From an uncultured Paracoccaceae bacterium (GTDB lineage: Bacteria; Pseudomonadota; Alphaproteobacteria; Rhodobacterales; Rhodobacteraceae): 64,000 nucleotides of DNA. A program made the position numbers and the translations under genes. The DNA lies in contig CANLDN010000010.1 in the NCBI GenBank assembly GCA_947489445.1, forward strand, positions 142,367-206,366. The letters are read 5' to 3'. Of the stretch, positions 26,520-35,041 are shown in pieces (position 1 is the first letter of the stretch; every line of letters begins with the position of its first letter). The notes under the pieces were generated by a model. It was not told the origin of the DNA and made no database searches. It saw nothing but the letters and a program-made list of their open reading frames with translations.

Positions 26520-28556
26520 TTAGCAGCTTTCGAGCACTTCCAAAAACGCGGCGCCAAACCGTTCGGCATATTTATCACCCATCAATCGGGTGAGGTTGTC
26601 GATATCTGCGCTGCGTAGCTGCGCGACTTTTGCCAGCATAGAGGCAGAGCAGCTCATTGGTTTGTCAGCACCATGGGGGCCGCGGGCAAGCTGCGCCTGC
26701 ACCTCAAGCAGCCGGTCATAGACGGCCCCTTCGTCCCGTCCCGCCAGTTTGCGCCGCATCGGGTGGATATCTTCCACGGCACCGGCAATCACTTCCAGAA
26801 AGTCGCGCCCATAGCTTTCCAGTTTCTTGGCTCCGACCCCCCCGATATGCGCCATATCGTCCAGCGTCATGGGTCGTTTTTCGGCCATTTCGATCAGTGT
26901 CCGGTCGTTGAAGATAATGTAAGCTGGCGCATTCGCCTGTTCCGCCAGATAGCGCCGCTTGGCTTTCAGCGCGGACAATAGTGGTGCGTCTTCGTCGCTG
27001 ACCAGCATCCGCACCTTGGGGCCGGACCCGCGTGCGGCCTTGATCGTGTCACGCCGCAGTTCAATCGTCGCCTCGCCACGCAGAATGGGCCGTGCGTGCT
27101 CGGTCATCCGCAGCGCGCCATGCCTTTCCCGGTCTGGCCGCAGCAGGTCATGCCCCATCATTTGCCGAAAGATCGCCTGCCATTGGCGTTTGTCATATTC
27201 CTTGCCCACCCCGTAGGTGGGCAGGCTGTCATGGCCGCGTTGTTTAATCTTATCCGTTTGGTTCCCAAGCAGGATGTCGATCAGATGGCCTGCACCGAAC
27301 CATTCCTCGGTGCGCAGCGCGGCGGACAGGGCCATGCGCACGGCGGTTGTCCCATCAAAAACCTCTGCCGGTTTATCACACAGGTCACAATGCCCGCAGG
27401 GTTGTGGGTTTTCACCAAAATACTCCAGCAGATTTTGGCGGCGGCATTTGAGCGCCTCTGCCAAACCGAGCAATGCATTCAGCCGCCCGTGGTCTGCCGC
27501 GCGGCGTTCGGGGGGTGCCAAGCCTTCATCAATCTGTTGGCGGCGGTAGCGGATGTCGTCGGGGCCGAAAAGTGTCAGGGTTTCGGCAGGGGCCCCATCG
27601 CGGCCCGCCCGCCCGATTTCCTGATAATAGCTTTCAATCGATTTGGGCAGGTCCGCATGGGCCACCCAGCGGATGTCGGGTTTGTCGATACCCATCCCAA
27701 AGGCGACGGTTGCGCAGACGATCAACCCGTCCTCTTGCTGGAAACGGCGTTCAACGATACGCCGGTCTTCGGCCTCCATTCCGCCGTGGTAATGGCAGGC
27801 GAGGTGGCCAGCATCGCTCAGTGCCTTGGCCAGTGTTTCGGTCTTGGCCCGCGTTCCGCAATAGACGATGCCGGATTGTCCTTTGCGCGCAGCGGCAAAG
27901 TTGAGGATCTGGTTGCGCGGCCCGTCCTTGACCGCAAAGGCCAGATGGATGTTGGGCCGGTCAAAGCCGCGCAGGAAGGTGGCAGGTTGGATGCCGTCAA
28001 AGAGTTTCTGAACAATCTCTTCGCGCGTTTCCGCATCCGCCGTGGCGGTGAACGCCGCGAGCGGGACGTCCAGCGTGCGCCGCAATTCACCGATCCGCAG
28101 ATAATCGGGGCGAAAATCATGGCCCCATTGGCTGACGCAATGTGCCTCGTCCACAGCGATCAGGCCCACACCCACACGGCGCAGCATGTTGATTGTCCCA
28201 CCAGAGGCGAGCCGTTCCGGGGCCATGTAGAGAAGTTTCAGCGCGCCGCGTTCAAGCGCGTCCCAGACCGCGTCGGTCTCGTCCTGCGTGTTGCCGGAGG
28301 TCAGCGCGCCCGCCTCAACCCCCGCCTCGCGCAGCCCCCGCACCTGATCACGCATTAGGGCAATCAGCGGAGAGATCACAACCGTCACACCGTCACGCAC
28401 CAAGGCGGGCAGTTGGAAACACAGGGATTTACCGCCACCTGTTGGCATGATGGCAAGAGTGTTCTGGCCGTTTGTCACCGCCTCGACAATGTCCTGCTGG
28501 CCGGGCCTGTAGGCGTCAAAGCCAAAGACGTCACGAAGAAGCGTGGCAGCGGACAT
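26520..28556 (-). CDS. recQ: ATP-dependent DNA helicase RecQ
   Basis: 678 residues, full length for bacterial RecQ. Helicase motifs: Walker A MPTGGGKSLCFQLPA, DEAH in LIAVDEAHCVSQWGHDFRPDY, motif III AAFTATADAETR, and motif VI QEIGRAGRDG. The zinc-binding RecQ-Ct cysteines are CRRQNLLEYFGENPQPCGHC with CDLC following. A winged-helix region and a C-terminal HRDC domain (residues about 530-605, with RRYLAEQANAPAYIIFNDRTL) complete it. It unwinds DNA in RecF-type repair and fork processing. The start ATG fits the MSAATLLRDVFGF N-terminus. Confidence 0.97.
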   Translation of the reverse strand: MSAATLLRDVFGFDAYRPGQQDIVEAVTNGQNTLAIMPTGGGKSLCFQLPALVRDGVTVVISPLIALMRDQVRGLREAGVEAGALTSGNTQDETDAVWDALERGALKLLYMAPERLASGGTINMLRRVGVGLIAVDEAHCVSQWGHDFRPDYLRIGELRRTLDVPLAAFTATADAETREEIVQKLFDGIQPATFLRGFDRPNIHLAFAVKDGPRNQILNFAAARKGQSGIVYCGTRAKTETLAKALSDAGHLACHYHGGMEAEDRRIVERRFQQEDGLIVCATVAFGMGIDKPDIRWVAHADLPKSIESYYQEIGRAGRDGAPAETLTLFGPDDIRYRRQQIDEGLAPPERRAADHGRLNALLGLAEALKCRRQNLLEYFGENPQPCGHCDLCDKPAEVFDGTTAVRMALSAALRTEEWFGAGHLIDILLGNQTDKIKQRGHDSLPTYGVGKEYDKRQWQAIFRQMMGHDLLRPDRERHGALRMTEHARPILRGEATIELRRDTIKAARGSGPKVRMLVSDEDAPLLSALKAKRRYLAEQANAPAYIIFNDRTLIEMAEKRPMTLDDMAHIGGVGAKKLESYGRDFLEVIAGAVEDIHPMRRKLAGRDEGAVYDRLLEVQAQLARGPHGADKPMSCSASMLAKVAQLRSADIDNLTRLMGDKYAERFGAAFLEVLESC

Positions 28557-28648
28557 CGATGAGGGACCTGTTCATGCGCGGGGTTGTTTGTCCGGTACAT
28601 TTTCATAGGCGGATTCGGCGAACAAGACGTATCTGGCCTTTGACAGAA

Positions 28649-28681
28649 AAAAGGCCGCTTCCAGCAAAGAAGCGGCCTTTT
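28649..28681 (-). terminator. Rho-independent terminator for the small minus-strand ORFs
   Basis: AAAAGGCCGCTT (28649-28660) and AAGCGGCCTTTT (28670-28681) form a 12-bp stem with a 9-base loop. On the minus strand it ends in six T residues, 23 bases beyond the stop of the 27-codon ORF. Confidence 0.85.
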
Positions 28682-28703
28682 CCGACAGGGAGGCAGCAGG
28701 GGA

Positions 28704-28787
28704 TCAGCTGTCGATATCGAAGATTTTGGATGCAACAGAACCGGTTGCGACGACAGCAGCGGTAAGAATGATTGTTTTCATAGACAT
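28704..28787 (-). CDS. Very small hydrophobic peptide (27 residues)
   Basis: An ATG at 28787 opens a 27-residue frame, MSMKTIILTAAVVATGSVAS followed by KIFDIDS, ending in TGA just before a strong minus-strand terminator. AAAGGGAAATTCATC upstream gives a weak ribosome site, and a second ATG two codons in is equally possible. The product is one hydrophobic helix with a short charged tail, like a signal peptide without a mature domain. The well-placed terminator supports real transcription, but I recognise no family. Confidence 0.5.
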   Translation of the reverse strand: MSMKTIILTAAVVATGSVASKIFDIDS

Positions 28788-28876
28788 GATGAATTTCCCT
28801 TTATCAGGTATCTGTGAGGATTTCTGGGGAAGGGGGTCCGGACTGACAGGGAGCACCAGCCCGGACAGGGGAGGAT

Positions 28877-29041
28877 TTAGTGAATATCGTATGCTTTGCT
28901 TACGACAGGCTGACCAACGATGTTAATCACAGCCAGCGCGTCACGACTGCGTGGAAGATCGACATCGACACGGGCATTTTTTTGCGCCAGCGATGGAACC
29001 GGTTGTTGCAACAGCAGCGGCGAGGAGAGCGGATTGGTCAT
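28877..29041 (-). CDS. Small hypothetical protein (54 residues)
   Basis: An ATG at 29041 gives 54 residues, opening MTNPLSSPLLLQQPVPSLAQ and including RVDVDLPRSRDALAVINIVGQP. It has no signal peptide, membrane segment or known motif. It lies 89 bases upstream of the 27-residue ORF on the same strand and shares its terminator. A short GTCCGG/CCGGAC dyad lies between the two. The composition is protein-like, unlike the shadow frames around it, but the family is not recognised. Confidence 0.5.
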   Translation of the reverse strand: MTNPLSSPLLLQQPVPSLAQKNARVDVDLPRSRDALAVINIVGQPVVSKAYDIH

Positions 29042-29191
29042 CAAAGGGCGCCTGTTTCTTTGACCTGATCTCGCGTCGGTGTCAGCATTCTGACACGACA
29101 TCAGCGGCATGTTGGGGTCGGTTCAGGCAAATCAGAGTCGTTGCCAAGCCGATCCGAACCCCGTAACTCTGACCCTTTCAGGAGGGTTTCG

Positions 29192-29836
29192 ATGGGCGAG
29201 GTCATTTTGGTTCGGCACGGGCAGGCAAATTCCGGGGCCACCGATGAAGAAAGCTATGACCGCTTGTCCGATCTGGGTCATCAGCAGGCGCGCTGGCTGG
29301 GGGATTATCTGCGTGACCGCGAGGCACCCTTTGACAAGGTGATCACAGGCAGCCTGCGTCGCCACCGCGAAACCGCCGCCGGGATTGGCTATGATGACCC
29401 CCAGATCGATCAGCGCCTCAATGAGATGGATTACTTTAATCTGGGCCAGGCATTGGAGGATGTGCACGGCGTCCCCTTTCCCGGCCCCGACGAATTTGCC
29501 GCCCATGTGCCGCAGGTGATGGAAGCCTGGCACCGGGCCGAAATTATGGGCGTGGAAAGTTTTGCATCATTCGAGGACCGCGTGACAGGCGTGCTGCAAG
29601 AGGCCGCAAAGCCGGGCGTGCGTGTCTTATGTGTGACCTCAGGCGGTGTGATCGGGATGATCATCCGTCATTTGCTTGATCTTGATCCGACCCGCATGGC
29701 GCATGTGCTGCTGCCGATTATGAACAGTTCGCTTCACCGGGTGCATGTGATACCACAAGGGCCGATCCTTGCCGGATTCAATGCGGTCCCACATCTGGAC
29801 CACCCCGACCGGGCGCATGCATTGACGCATTACTAA
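29192..29836 (+). CDS. Histidine phosphatase family protein
   Basis: 214 residues of the phosphoglycerate-mutase-like superfamily. The catalytic motif LVRHGQANSG is at the N-terminus. SLRRHRETAAG carries the second Arg, and the later VTSGGVIGMIIRHLL region holds the acid/His part, with S-G-G-V where many members have S-H-G. The phosphate-transferring His is the one in RHG. The ATG follows AGGAGGGTTTCG, an excellent ribosome site. Substrate specificity cannot be read from sequence. Confidence 0.9.
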   Translation: MGEVILVRHGQANSGATDEESYDRLSDLGHQQARWLGDYLRDREAPFDKVITGSLRRHRETAAGIGYDDPQIDQRLNEMDYFNLGQALEDVHGVPFPGPDEFAAHVPQVMEAWHRAEIMGVESFASFEDRVTGVLQEAAKPGVRVLCVTSGGVIGMIIRHLLDLDPTRMAHVLLPIMNSSLHRVHVIPQGPILAGFNAVPHLDHPDRAHALTHY

Positions 29837-30014
29837 AGGGGCGCGGTTGCATGTGCTCAGATTGCTTGGGCGGACGAAAATGCCGCTCGCAATAGCCTGA
29901 TGAATGTCCGCTCGGATTTTTGACAGGTCTTTGGTTAACGTCGCAACCTATTTCATGAACACGGCGATATGTAATGCAGCCCTGACCTCAAAGCATTTGT
30001 TCCAAGGAACCCCA

Positions 30015-30388
30015 ATGACGAACCGGCCCATCATTGTATTTGATCTTGACGGAACGCTTGCGGACACAATTCATGACCTCGTTTCAGCCATCAACCGTAT
30101 AGTGGGCAGGTTTCAGGTCGCGCCCGTTACGGCATCGCAGGTAGCGCAATCAAGAAACCCGATCCACGGCATCTGATCCAAACAATTGAAATTGCCGGTG
30201 GCAGCAAGGAACGGGCCGTGATGGTTGGCGACACCCATAATGACATACTCACCGCGCAAAATGCCGATGTTCCGGTGATAGCAGTGGATTTCGGGTATTC
30301 CGACGTTCCGGTCCAAACCCTTGCGCCGACGCGCGTGATATCCGGCTTTGAAACCTTGTTCGAAGAGGCCATGATATTGATGCGCTAA
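30015..30388 (+). pseudogene. Decayed phosphoglycolate phosphatase-like HAD gene with internal deletion
   Basis: The 5' part reads MTNRPIIVFDLDGTLADTIH, HAD motif I of a Gph-like phosphatase, and stays open to a stop at 30175. A different frame then continues with KKPDPRHLIQTIEIAGGSKE and VMVGDTHNDILTAQNADVPV, which are the K-P-D-P motif III and motif IV of the same enzyme, ending at 30388. The helical cap and the Rossmann part between them, roughly 100 residues, are missing. One out-of-frame internal deletion explains this. A terminator still follows. Confidence 0.85.
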
Positions 30389-30411
30389 GGTCTCAGCGCC
30401 TCAGAAAGCCG

Positions 30412-30444
30412 ACCTTGGCTGCATCTTCCGCCAAGGTTTGTTTT
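30412..30444 (+). terminator. Terminator of the decayed phosphatase gene
   Basis: ACCTTGGC (30412-30419) and GCCAAGGT (30430-30437) pair around 10 bases and run into TTTGTTTT, 24 bases after the relic's final stop. Confidence 0.6.
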
Positions 30445-30500
30445 ACAAATGCTGGAGCCATGCGGCGTACGCATCTCGCTTCTGGCAAGCGGAGCCTTTC

Positions 30501-31376
30501 CTACCGCGTAGGCACGGGTGTCTCACCCCGGTAGTCGTAGAACCCGCGCTTGGATTTGCGCCCCAGCCATCCGGCTTCGACATATTTTGTCAGCAGCGGG
30601 CAGGGCCGGTATTTGGTGTCTGCCAACCCATCATGCAGTACATTCATGATCGCAAGGCAGGTATCCAACCCAATGAAATCCGCCAGCTCCAGCGGGCCCA
30701 TCGGATGATTGGCCCCTAGCTTGAGCGACGTATCAATCGACTGAACCGATCCGACCCCTTCGTAAAGCGTATAGATCGCTTCGTTGATCATCGGCATCAG
30801 AATGCGGTTCACGATGAAGGCTGGGAAATCTTCGGCGGTCGCCGATGTCTTGCCCAGCTTTTCAACGACCCCATGGCAGGCCTTGAACGTGGCTTCATCC
30901 GTGGCAATCCCCCGGATCAACTCGACCAATTGCATGATCGGCACCGGATTCATGAAGTGGAAGCCCATGAATTTCTCAGGGCGGTCGGTGCGCGAGGCAA
31001 GGCGGGTGATGGAAATCGACGATGTGTTCGATGTCAGAATCGTATCTGGCTTCAGATGCGGGACCAGATCCTCGAAAATGGCGGTCTTGATCGTTTCGCG
31101 CTCGGTCGCGGCCTCGATCACCAGATCGGTCTGGCCCAGATCGGTCAGGGTGCCTGTAGTGTTGATGCGGGCCATTGCCTCTGCCTTGGCCTCTGCGCTG
31201 ATCAGCTCTTTGCTGACCTGCCGGTCCAGATTGCGATCGATCAAGCTGACCGCGGCGCGCAGCGCTTCCTCACTGATATCCGTCATCAGCACATCATACC
31301 CGGCCAGCGCAAAGACATGAGCGATCCCATTGCCCATCTGGCCCGCACCCACGATGCCCACCTGTTCGATTGTCAT
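30501..31376 (-). CDS. hbd: 3-hydroxybutyryl-CoA dehydrogenase
   Basis: 291 residues. The N-terminal NAD-binding domain opens with VGIVGAGQMGNGIAHVFALAGYDVLMTDI. The catalytic His region is FMGFHFMNPVPIMQLVELI. The C-terminal 3HCDH domain is FIVNRILMPMINEAIYTLYEGV followed by GANHPMGPLELADFIGLDTCL. It oxidises (S)-3-hydroxybutyryl-CoA to acetoacetyl-CoA in butyrate, beta-oxidation or PHB-related metabolism. The electron-transfer flavoprotein genes lie upstream on the same strand, separated by an opposite-strand DUF6473 gene. AGGGGAAGATC precedes the ATG. Confidence 0.95.
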   Translation of the reverse strand: MTIEQVGIVGAGQMGNGIAHVFALAGYDVLMTDISEEALRAAVSLIDRNLDRQVSKELISAEAKAEAMARINTTGTLTDLGQTDLVIEAATERETIKTAIFEDLVPHLKPDTILTSNTSSISITRLASRTDRPEKFMGFHFMNPVPIMQLVELIRGIATDEATFKACHGVVEKLGKTSATAEDFPAFIVNRILMPMINEAIYTLYEGVGSVQSIDTSLKLGANHPMGPLELADFIGLDTCLAIMNVLHDGLADTKYRPCPLLTKYVEAGWLGRKSKRGFYDYRGETPVPTR

Positions 31377-31536
31377 GATCTTCCCCTGACTGGTTCGACC
31401 GCACCATAGGCCCGTGCAGGCCCCCGCTTCAAGGCAGTCAGGCCATGAAAAACTGCCTCAAATTCGCCCATTAGCAAATTGGCAAGCCATTTAGGCGAAT
31501 CTGGTCGCGGGTGAGAACAAAGGAATGGTGGGAATC

Positions 31537-32382
31537 ATGAAGCAAGAAACAATTGAAGCCGGCGACCTGTCATATGCACCATGCCGTTACGGAAGCTCGC
31601 GGATGTTGTTTCGCGGGCCGCGGCGCCGGTTGGATCGTCCCTATATCGCTTTTGTCGGTGGGACAGAAACCTATGGAAAATTCATTGAAAAACCGTTTCC
31701 GGCATTGGTTGAAAAGGTCATGCGCCAGCCCTGCGTCAATTTCGGTTGTGTGAATGGCGGGATCGATGCGTTCGTGAATGACCGCACGATTATGGATATC
31801 TGCCACAATGCGGACATGACCGTTGTGCAAGTCATGGGGGCCAACTACCTCTCGAACCGGTTTTATTCAGTGCACCCGCGGCGCAATGACCGGTTCCTGC
31901 GCGCCTCCACCGTGCTAGAGGCGATTTATAACGAGGTGGATTTTTCCGAATTCTCCTTCACCCGCCATATGCTGGGCACGCTCTACGCTCGTTCGCCTGA
32001 ACGGTTTGATATCGTCGTCAACGAATTGCGGCAGGCTTGGGTCGCACGGATGAAAAACATGTTGGGGCAAATCGGCTCGCGCAGCATCCTTCTGTGGTTT
32101 TCCGAGGAAGAGTTAAGCGATGTTCATTGGTCTGAACGGGTGGGCCAGCTTCAGACTGACCCCTTGTTCATCACGCGACAGATGATGGAAGAATTGCGGC
32201 CCTTGGTCAAAGACATTGTTGTCGCCAACCCTTCCGAAACGGCGCTATCGCAAGGGACCGAAGGGATGTTCTTCCCCGAAACCCAACACAACGTTGCATC
32301 CGAAATGCTGGGCGTTGCGTGCCATGCAGAGGCCAGCACGGCCCTCGTGCCATCCCTGCGTGAACATCTATATACCCCATAG
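31537..32382 (+). CDS. DUF6473 family protein
   Basis: 281 residues from the ATG at 31537; a start four codons earlier sits one base after AAAGGA, too close for a normal ribosome site. The sequence shows RLDRPYIAFVGGTETYGKFIEKPFPALVE, CVNFGCVNGGIDAFVND, and a late MFFPETQHNVASEMLG. This matches the DUF6473 family that is widespread in Rhodobacteraceae, with an SGNH-hydrolase-like layout (GGTET near the start, a late Asn/His) but no proven activity. It is transcribed against its neighbours hbd and etfA. Confidence 0.78.
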   Translation: MKQETIEAGDLSYAPCRYGSSRMLFRGPRRRLDRPYIAFVGGTETYGKFIEKPFPALVEKVMRQPCVNFGCVNGGIDAFVNDRTIMDICHNADMTVVQVMGANYLSNRFYSVHPRRNDRFLRASTVLEAIYNEVDFSEFSFTRHMLGTLYARSPERFDIVVNELRQAWVARMKNMLGQIGSRSILLWFSEEELSDVHWSERVGQLQTDPLFITRQMMEELRPLVKDIVVANPSETALSQGTEGMFFPETQHNVASEMLGVACHAEASTALVPSLREHLYTP

Positions 32383-32385
32383 AAA

Positions 32386-32412
32386 AAGGCCCGCATTACC
32401 AATGCGGGCCTT
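32386..32412 (-). terminator. Terminator of etfBA, between convergent genes
   Basis: AAGGCCCGCATT and AATGCGGGCCTT form a 12-bp stem around ACC. On the minus strand the stem runs into five T residues, 22 bases beyond the etfA stop. It also follows the DUF6473 stop on the plus strand. Confidence 0.85.
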
Positions 32413-32433
32413 CAAATTCGATGGGCGCGCTAA

Positions 32434-33360
32434 TCAGAGCTTTTCAGTCAGTTCCGGCACGGCATCAAACAGATCAGCCACCAGACCATAATCAGCCACC
32501 TGGAAGATCGGGGCTTCTTCATCCTTGTTGATGGCCACGATGATCTTGCTGTCTTTCATCCCCGCAAGGTGCTGGATCGCACCGGAAATACCGACAGCAA
32601 CATAAAGATCAGGGGCGACCACCTTACCGGTCTGACCAACCTGCCAGTCATTGGGGGCATAACCACTGTCCACAGCGGCACGGGACGCACCCACAGCCGC
32701 GCCCAGCTTGTCAGCCAGCTTTTCGATCAGGGCAAAGTCATCCTCGGACCCGACACCGCGACCGCCGGACACGACCACACCGGCGGACGTCAGTTCAGGC
32801 CGGTCAGAGGCCGCAACCTTGTCCTCGACCCATTCCGACAGGCCGGGATCACCAGCTGCGCCAATGGTTTCAACCGCAGCTGACCCACCCATGCCAGCGG
32901 CATCGAAGCCTGCGGTCCGGATCGTCATGACCTTCTTGGCGTCAGCGGACTTCACCGTCTGGATCGCGTTGCCCGCATAGATCGGGCGCTCGAACGTGTC
33001 GGCATCCACGATGCCAGTCACTTCGGAAATCACCATCGCATCCAGCAGCGCAGCAACACGGGGCATGACGTTTTTCGCATCCGTCGTGCTCGGGGCCGCG
33101 ATATGCGAATAATCACCGGCCAGCGAAACAATCAAATCGGCGGTCGGTTCCGCCAAACGGTGGCCCAATGCGGCATCTTCGGCGCATAGCACTTTGGCAA
33201 CACCATCAATTTTTGCAGCTTCTGCCGCCGCTGCTGATGCAGACGCACCGGCACATAGCACCGTCACATCACCCAACGCCGTTGCGGCCGAAACAGCTTT
33301 TGCAGTCGCATCCACGGCCAATGCGCCGTCGGTGACTTCACCAATCAGAAGAACAGCCAT
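32434..33360 (-). CDS. etfA: Electron transfer flavoprotein alpha subunit
   Basis: 308 residues. The N-terminal domain opens MAVLLIGEVTDGALAVDATAK; the C-terminal FAD domain holds VVSGGRGVGSEDDFALIEKLADKLGAAVGASRAAVD and the signature GISGAIQHLAGMKDSKIIVAINKDEEAPIF. With EtfB it carries electrons from acyl-CoA and related dehydrogenases to ETF:quinone oxidoreductase. Its start shares one base with the etfB stop (TAATG), so the subunits are translationally coupled. Confidence 0.97.
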   Translation of the reverse strand: MAVLLIGEVTDGALAVDATAKAVSAATALGDVTVLCAGASASAAAAEAAKIDGVAKVLCAEDAALGHRLAEPTADLIVSLAGDYSHIAAPSTTDAKNVMPRVAALLDAMVISEVTGIVDADTFERPIYAGNAIQTVKSADAKKVMTIRTAGFDAAGMGGSAAVETIGAAGDPGLSEWVEDKVAASDRPELTSAGVVVSGGRGVGSEDDFALIEKLADKLGAAVGASRAAVDSGYAPNDWQVGQTGKVVAPDLYVAVGISGAIQHLAGMKDSKIIVAINKDEEAPIFQVADYGLVADLFDAVPELTEKL

Positions 33361-34118
33361 TACACAGCCCCCGCTTCTTTGAGTTTCTCGACAAGCTCGT
33401 CCACAGAACCAACAAGGATACCCGCCTTGCGTGCCTCGGGTTCAGTTGTGCTGACAATGGTCAGACGTGGGCTGACGTCAACGCCGTAATCGGCGGGCGT
33501 TTTTTCATCCAGCGGCTTTTTCTTCGCCTTCATGATGTTGGGCAATGATGCATAGCGCGGCTCGTTCAGGCGCAGATCAACCGTTACAATGGTCGGCATC
33601 TTCACCTTGATCGTTTGCAAACCGCCATCCACTTCACGGGTCACGGTGGCATGATCACCATCCACCGATACTTCGGAGGCGAATGTCGCCTGTGACCATC
33701 CCAGCAGGGCAGACAGCATCTGCCCGGTGGCGTTCATGTCATTATCAATCGCCTGTTTGCCACACAGAACCAGACCCGGTTCTTCTTCCTTGACCACAGC
33801 GGCCAGAATTTTGGCAACGGCCAGCGGTTCGATATCCGTATGCACATCGTCAGCGGCGACCACCAGAATGGCACGGTCCGCACCCATCGCCAGTGCCGTG
33901 CGCAACGTTTCCTGCGATTGCTTCACGCCGATGGACACTGCGACCACTTCGTCGACCTTGCCAGCTTCGCGCAGGCGAATGGCCTCTTCAACGGCAATTT
34001 CGTCGAACGGGTTCATGGACATTTTGACATTGGCAAGATCGACACCTGAACCGTCCGCTTTGACACGGACTTTCACGTTGTAGTCGATCACGCGCTTGAC
34101 GGGTACGATGACCTTCAT
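33360..34118 (-). CDS. etfB: Electron transfer flavoprotein beta subunit
   Basis: 252 residues starting MKVIVPVKRVIDYNVKVRVK, the normal EtfB N-terminus; a longer frame upstream has no family similarity. AMP-binding and ETF-beta signature regions include MNPFDEIAVEEAIRLREAGK, VLCGKQAIDNDMNATGQMLSALLGW and VDLRLNEPRYASLPNIMKAKKKPLDE. GGGAGAGAAACGCAG upstream gives the ribosome site. It is the first gene of the etfBA unit; the promoter should lie in the 290 bases before the divergent DUF4453 gene. Confidence 0.97.
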   Translation of the reverse strand: MKVIVPVKRVIDYNVKVRVKADGSGVDLANVKMSMNPFDEIAVEEAIRLREAGKVDEVVAVSIGVKQSQETLRTALAMGADRAILVVAADDVHTDIEPLAVAKILAAVVKEEEPGLVLCGKQAIDNDMNATGQMLSALLGWSQATFASEVSVDGDHATVTREVDGGLQTIKVKMPTIVTVDLRLNEPRYASLPNIMKAKKKPLDEKTPADYGVDVSPRLTIVSTTEPEARKAGILVGSVDELVEKLKEAGAV

Positions 34119-34410
34119 CTGCGTTTCTCTCCCAAAGAATCTGACATTAGTGGTTCTCGGAATGTTGTTATCGTGCGCCGCCAAGCAAAAACAGTGCAAA
34201 ATCGACGCGGTATGGGGTGCAGACGCCACGTTCCGACGGCCGCGCAGGCGAAACCTCAGGCGGTCAGCGATTGAAATTCGCTGCGTCACCTTCGCAATTG
34301 TGATGAAGCTGCCAGCGTTTTTTGGACTATGTTCATCGTCAAGTTAACAAAGTGCTGCTAAATATCAGCCGCCCGAAACAACACCGTCAGTTCGAATTGA
34401 GGACAAACAG

Positions 34411-35025
34411 ATGTATCATTTGCTGCGTTGCCTTGTTCTTGTGGGTCTGTTGCCCACAACAGCCGCCGCCGATATCGAAGAACGCTGCGAGGAGCTGTGG
34501 TTCGCGCGCAATGCCATGTTGAATGATGCGGGGTACTGTTTTTCGACCACTTTGGGCAGAAGCCTGTTCAACAATGCCGACTGCACCACCAGGCAACCCA
34601 TTGTGGACCGTCAGGTATCCGAACAGATTTCGATTATTCAGCGGCTGGAACGCGATCCGCCTTTCGCGAGCATCACCCAAAGCGGCCAGCGAAAAAGCTG
34701 CCAAATCGATACGTCTCAAAGCAGCCTGAGCGATGTGCGCTATATCGAGCTGCGTAAACGCGTGACGTTTCAACCAGCAACAGACGGCGCATCCGCCGGT
34801 TGCCTTGGCTATAATGGCGAACCGTTCCTGATCCATGCGGCCCCGGACCCACAATCACGTGTGCTGGGCCGGGTTGAACCCGGGTTCAGCTTCAGCCTGT
34901 CGCATTTACCGTGGCGGGACTGGAACTTCGCGCTGGTCTGGAGGGACCCGTCAGAGGGCGACCCAATCACGATCGGTTGGTATCGTCATGATACGGGTCA
35001 AAATTGCAGCATTATCGCGGGTTAG
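34411..35025 (+). CDS. Exported DUF4453/YARHG-like protein
   Basis: 204 residues with a signal peptide (about 1-20, LVGLLPTTAAA). The mature N-terminus ERCEELWFARNAMLNDAGYCFSTTLGRSLF matches the YARHG-type motif (W-x-x-R-N ... G-Y-C-F ... L-G). A C-terminal part of beta strands follows (PDPQSRVLGRVEPGFSFSLSHLPWRDWNFALVWRD) that looks like an SH3-like or DUF4453 domain. Six cysteines in the mature part suggest disulfides in the periplasm. GAGGA lies nine bases before the ATG. It is on the opposite strand to the flanking metabolic genes. Confidence 0.75.
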   Translation: MYHLLRCLVLVGLLPTTAAADIEERCEELWFARNAMLNDAGYCFSTTLGRSLFNNADCTTRQPIVDRQVSEQISIIQRLERDPPFASITQSGQRKSCQIDTSQSSLSDVRYIELRKRVTFQPATDGASAGCLGYNGEPFLIHAAPDPQSRVLGRVEPGFSFSLSHLPWRDWNFALVWRDPSEGDPITIGWYRHDTGQNCSIIAG

Positions 35026-35041
35026 TGCGCCTGAGGGCAGG

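Noticed and set aside
27205..27225. GCCCACC...GGTGGGC inverted repeat resembling the REP-like palindromes
   Set aside because: It encodes the conserved L-P-T-Y-G-V-G-K segment of RecQ and lacks the GTAGG/CTAC flanks, so it is explained by coding constraint.
27096..28358. 420-codon plus-strand frame inside recQ
   Set aside because: It is antisense to clear RecQ helicase motifs and has no family features; GC-rich codon bias opens such frames.
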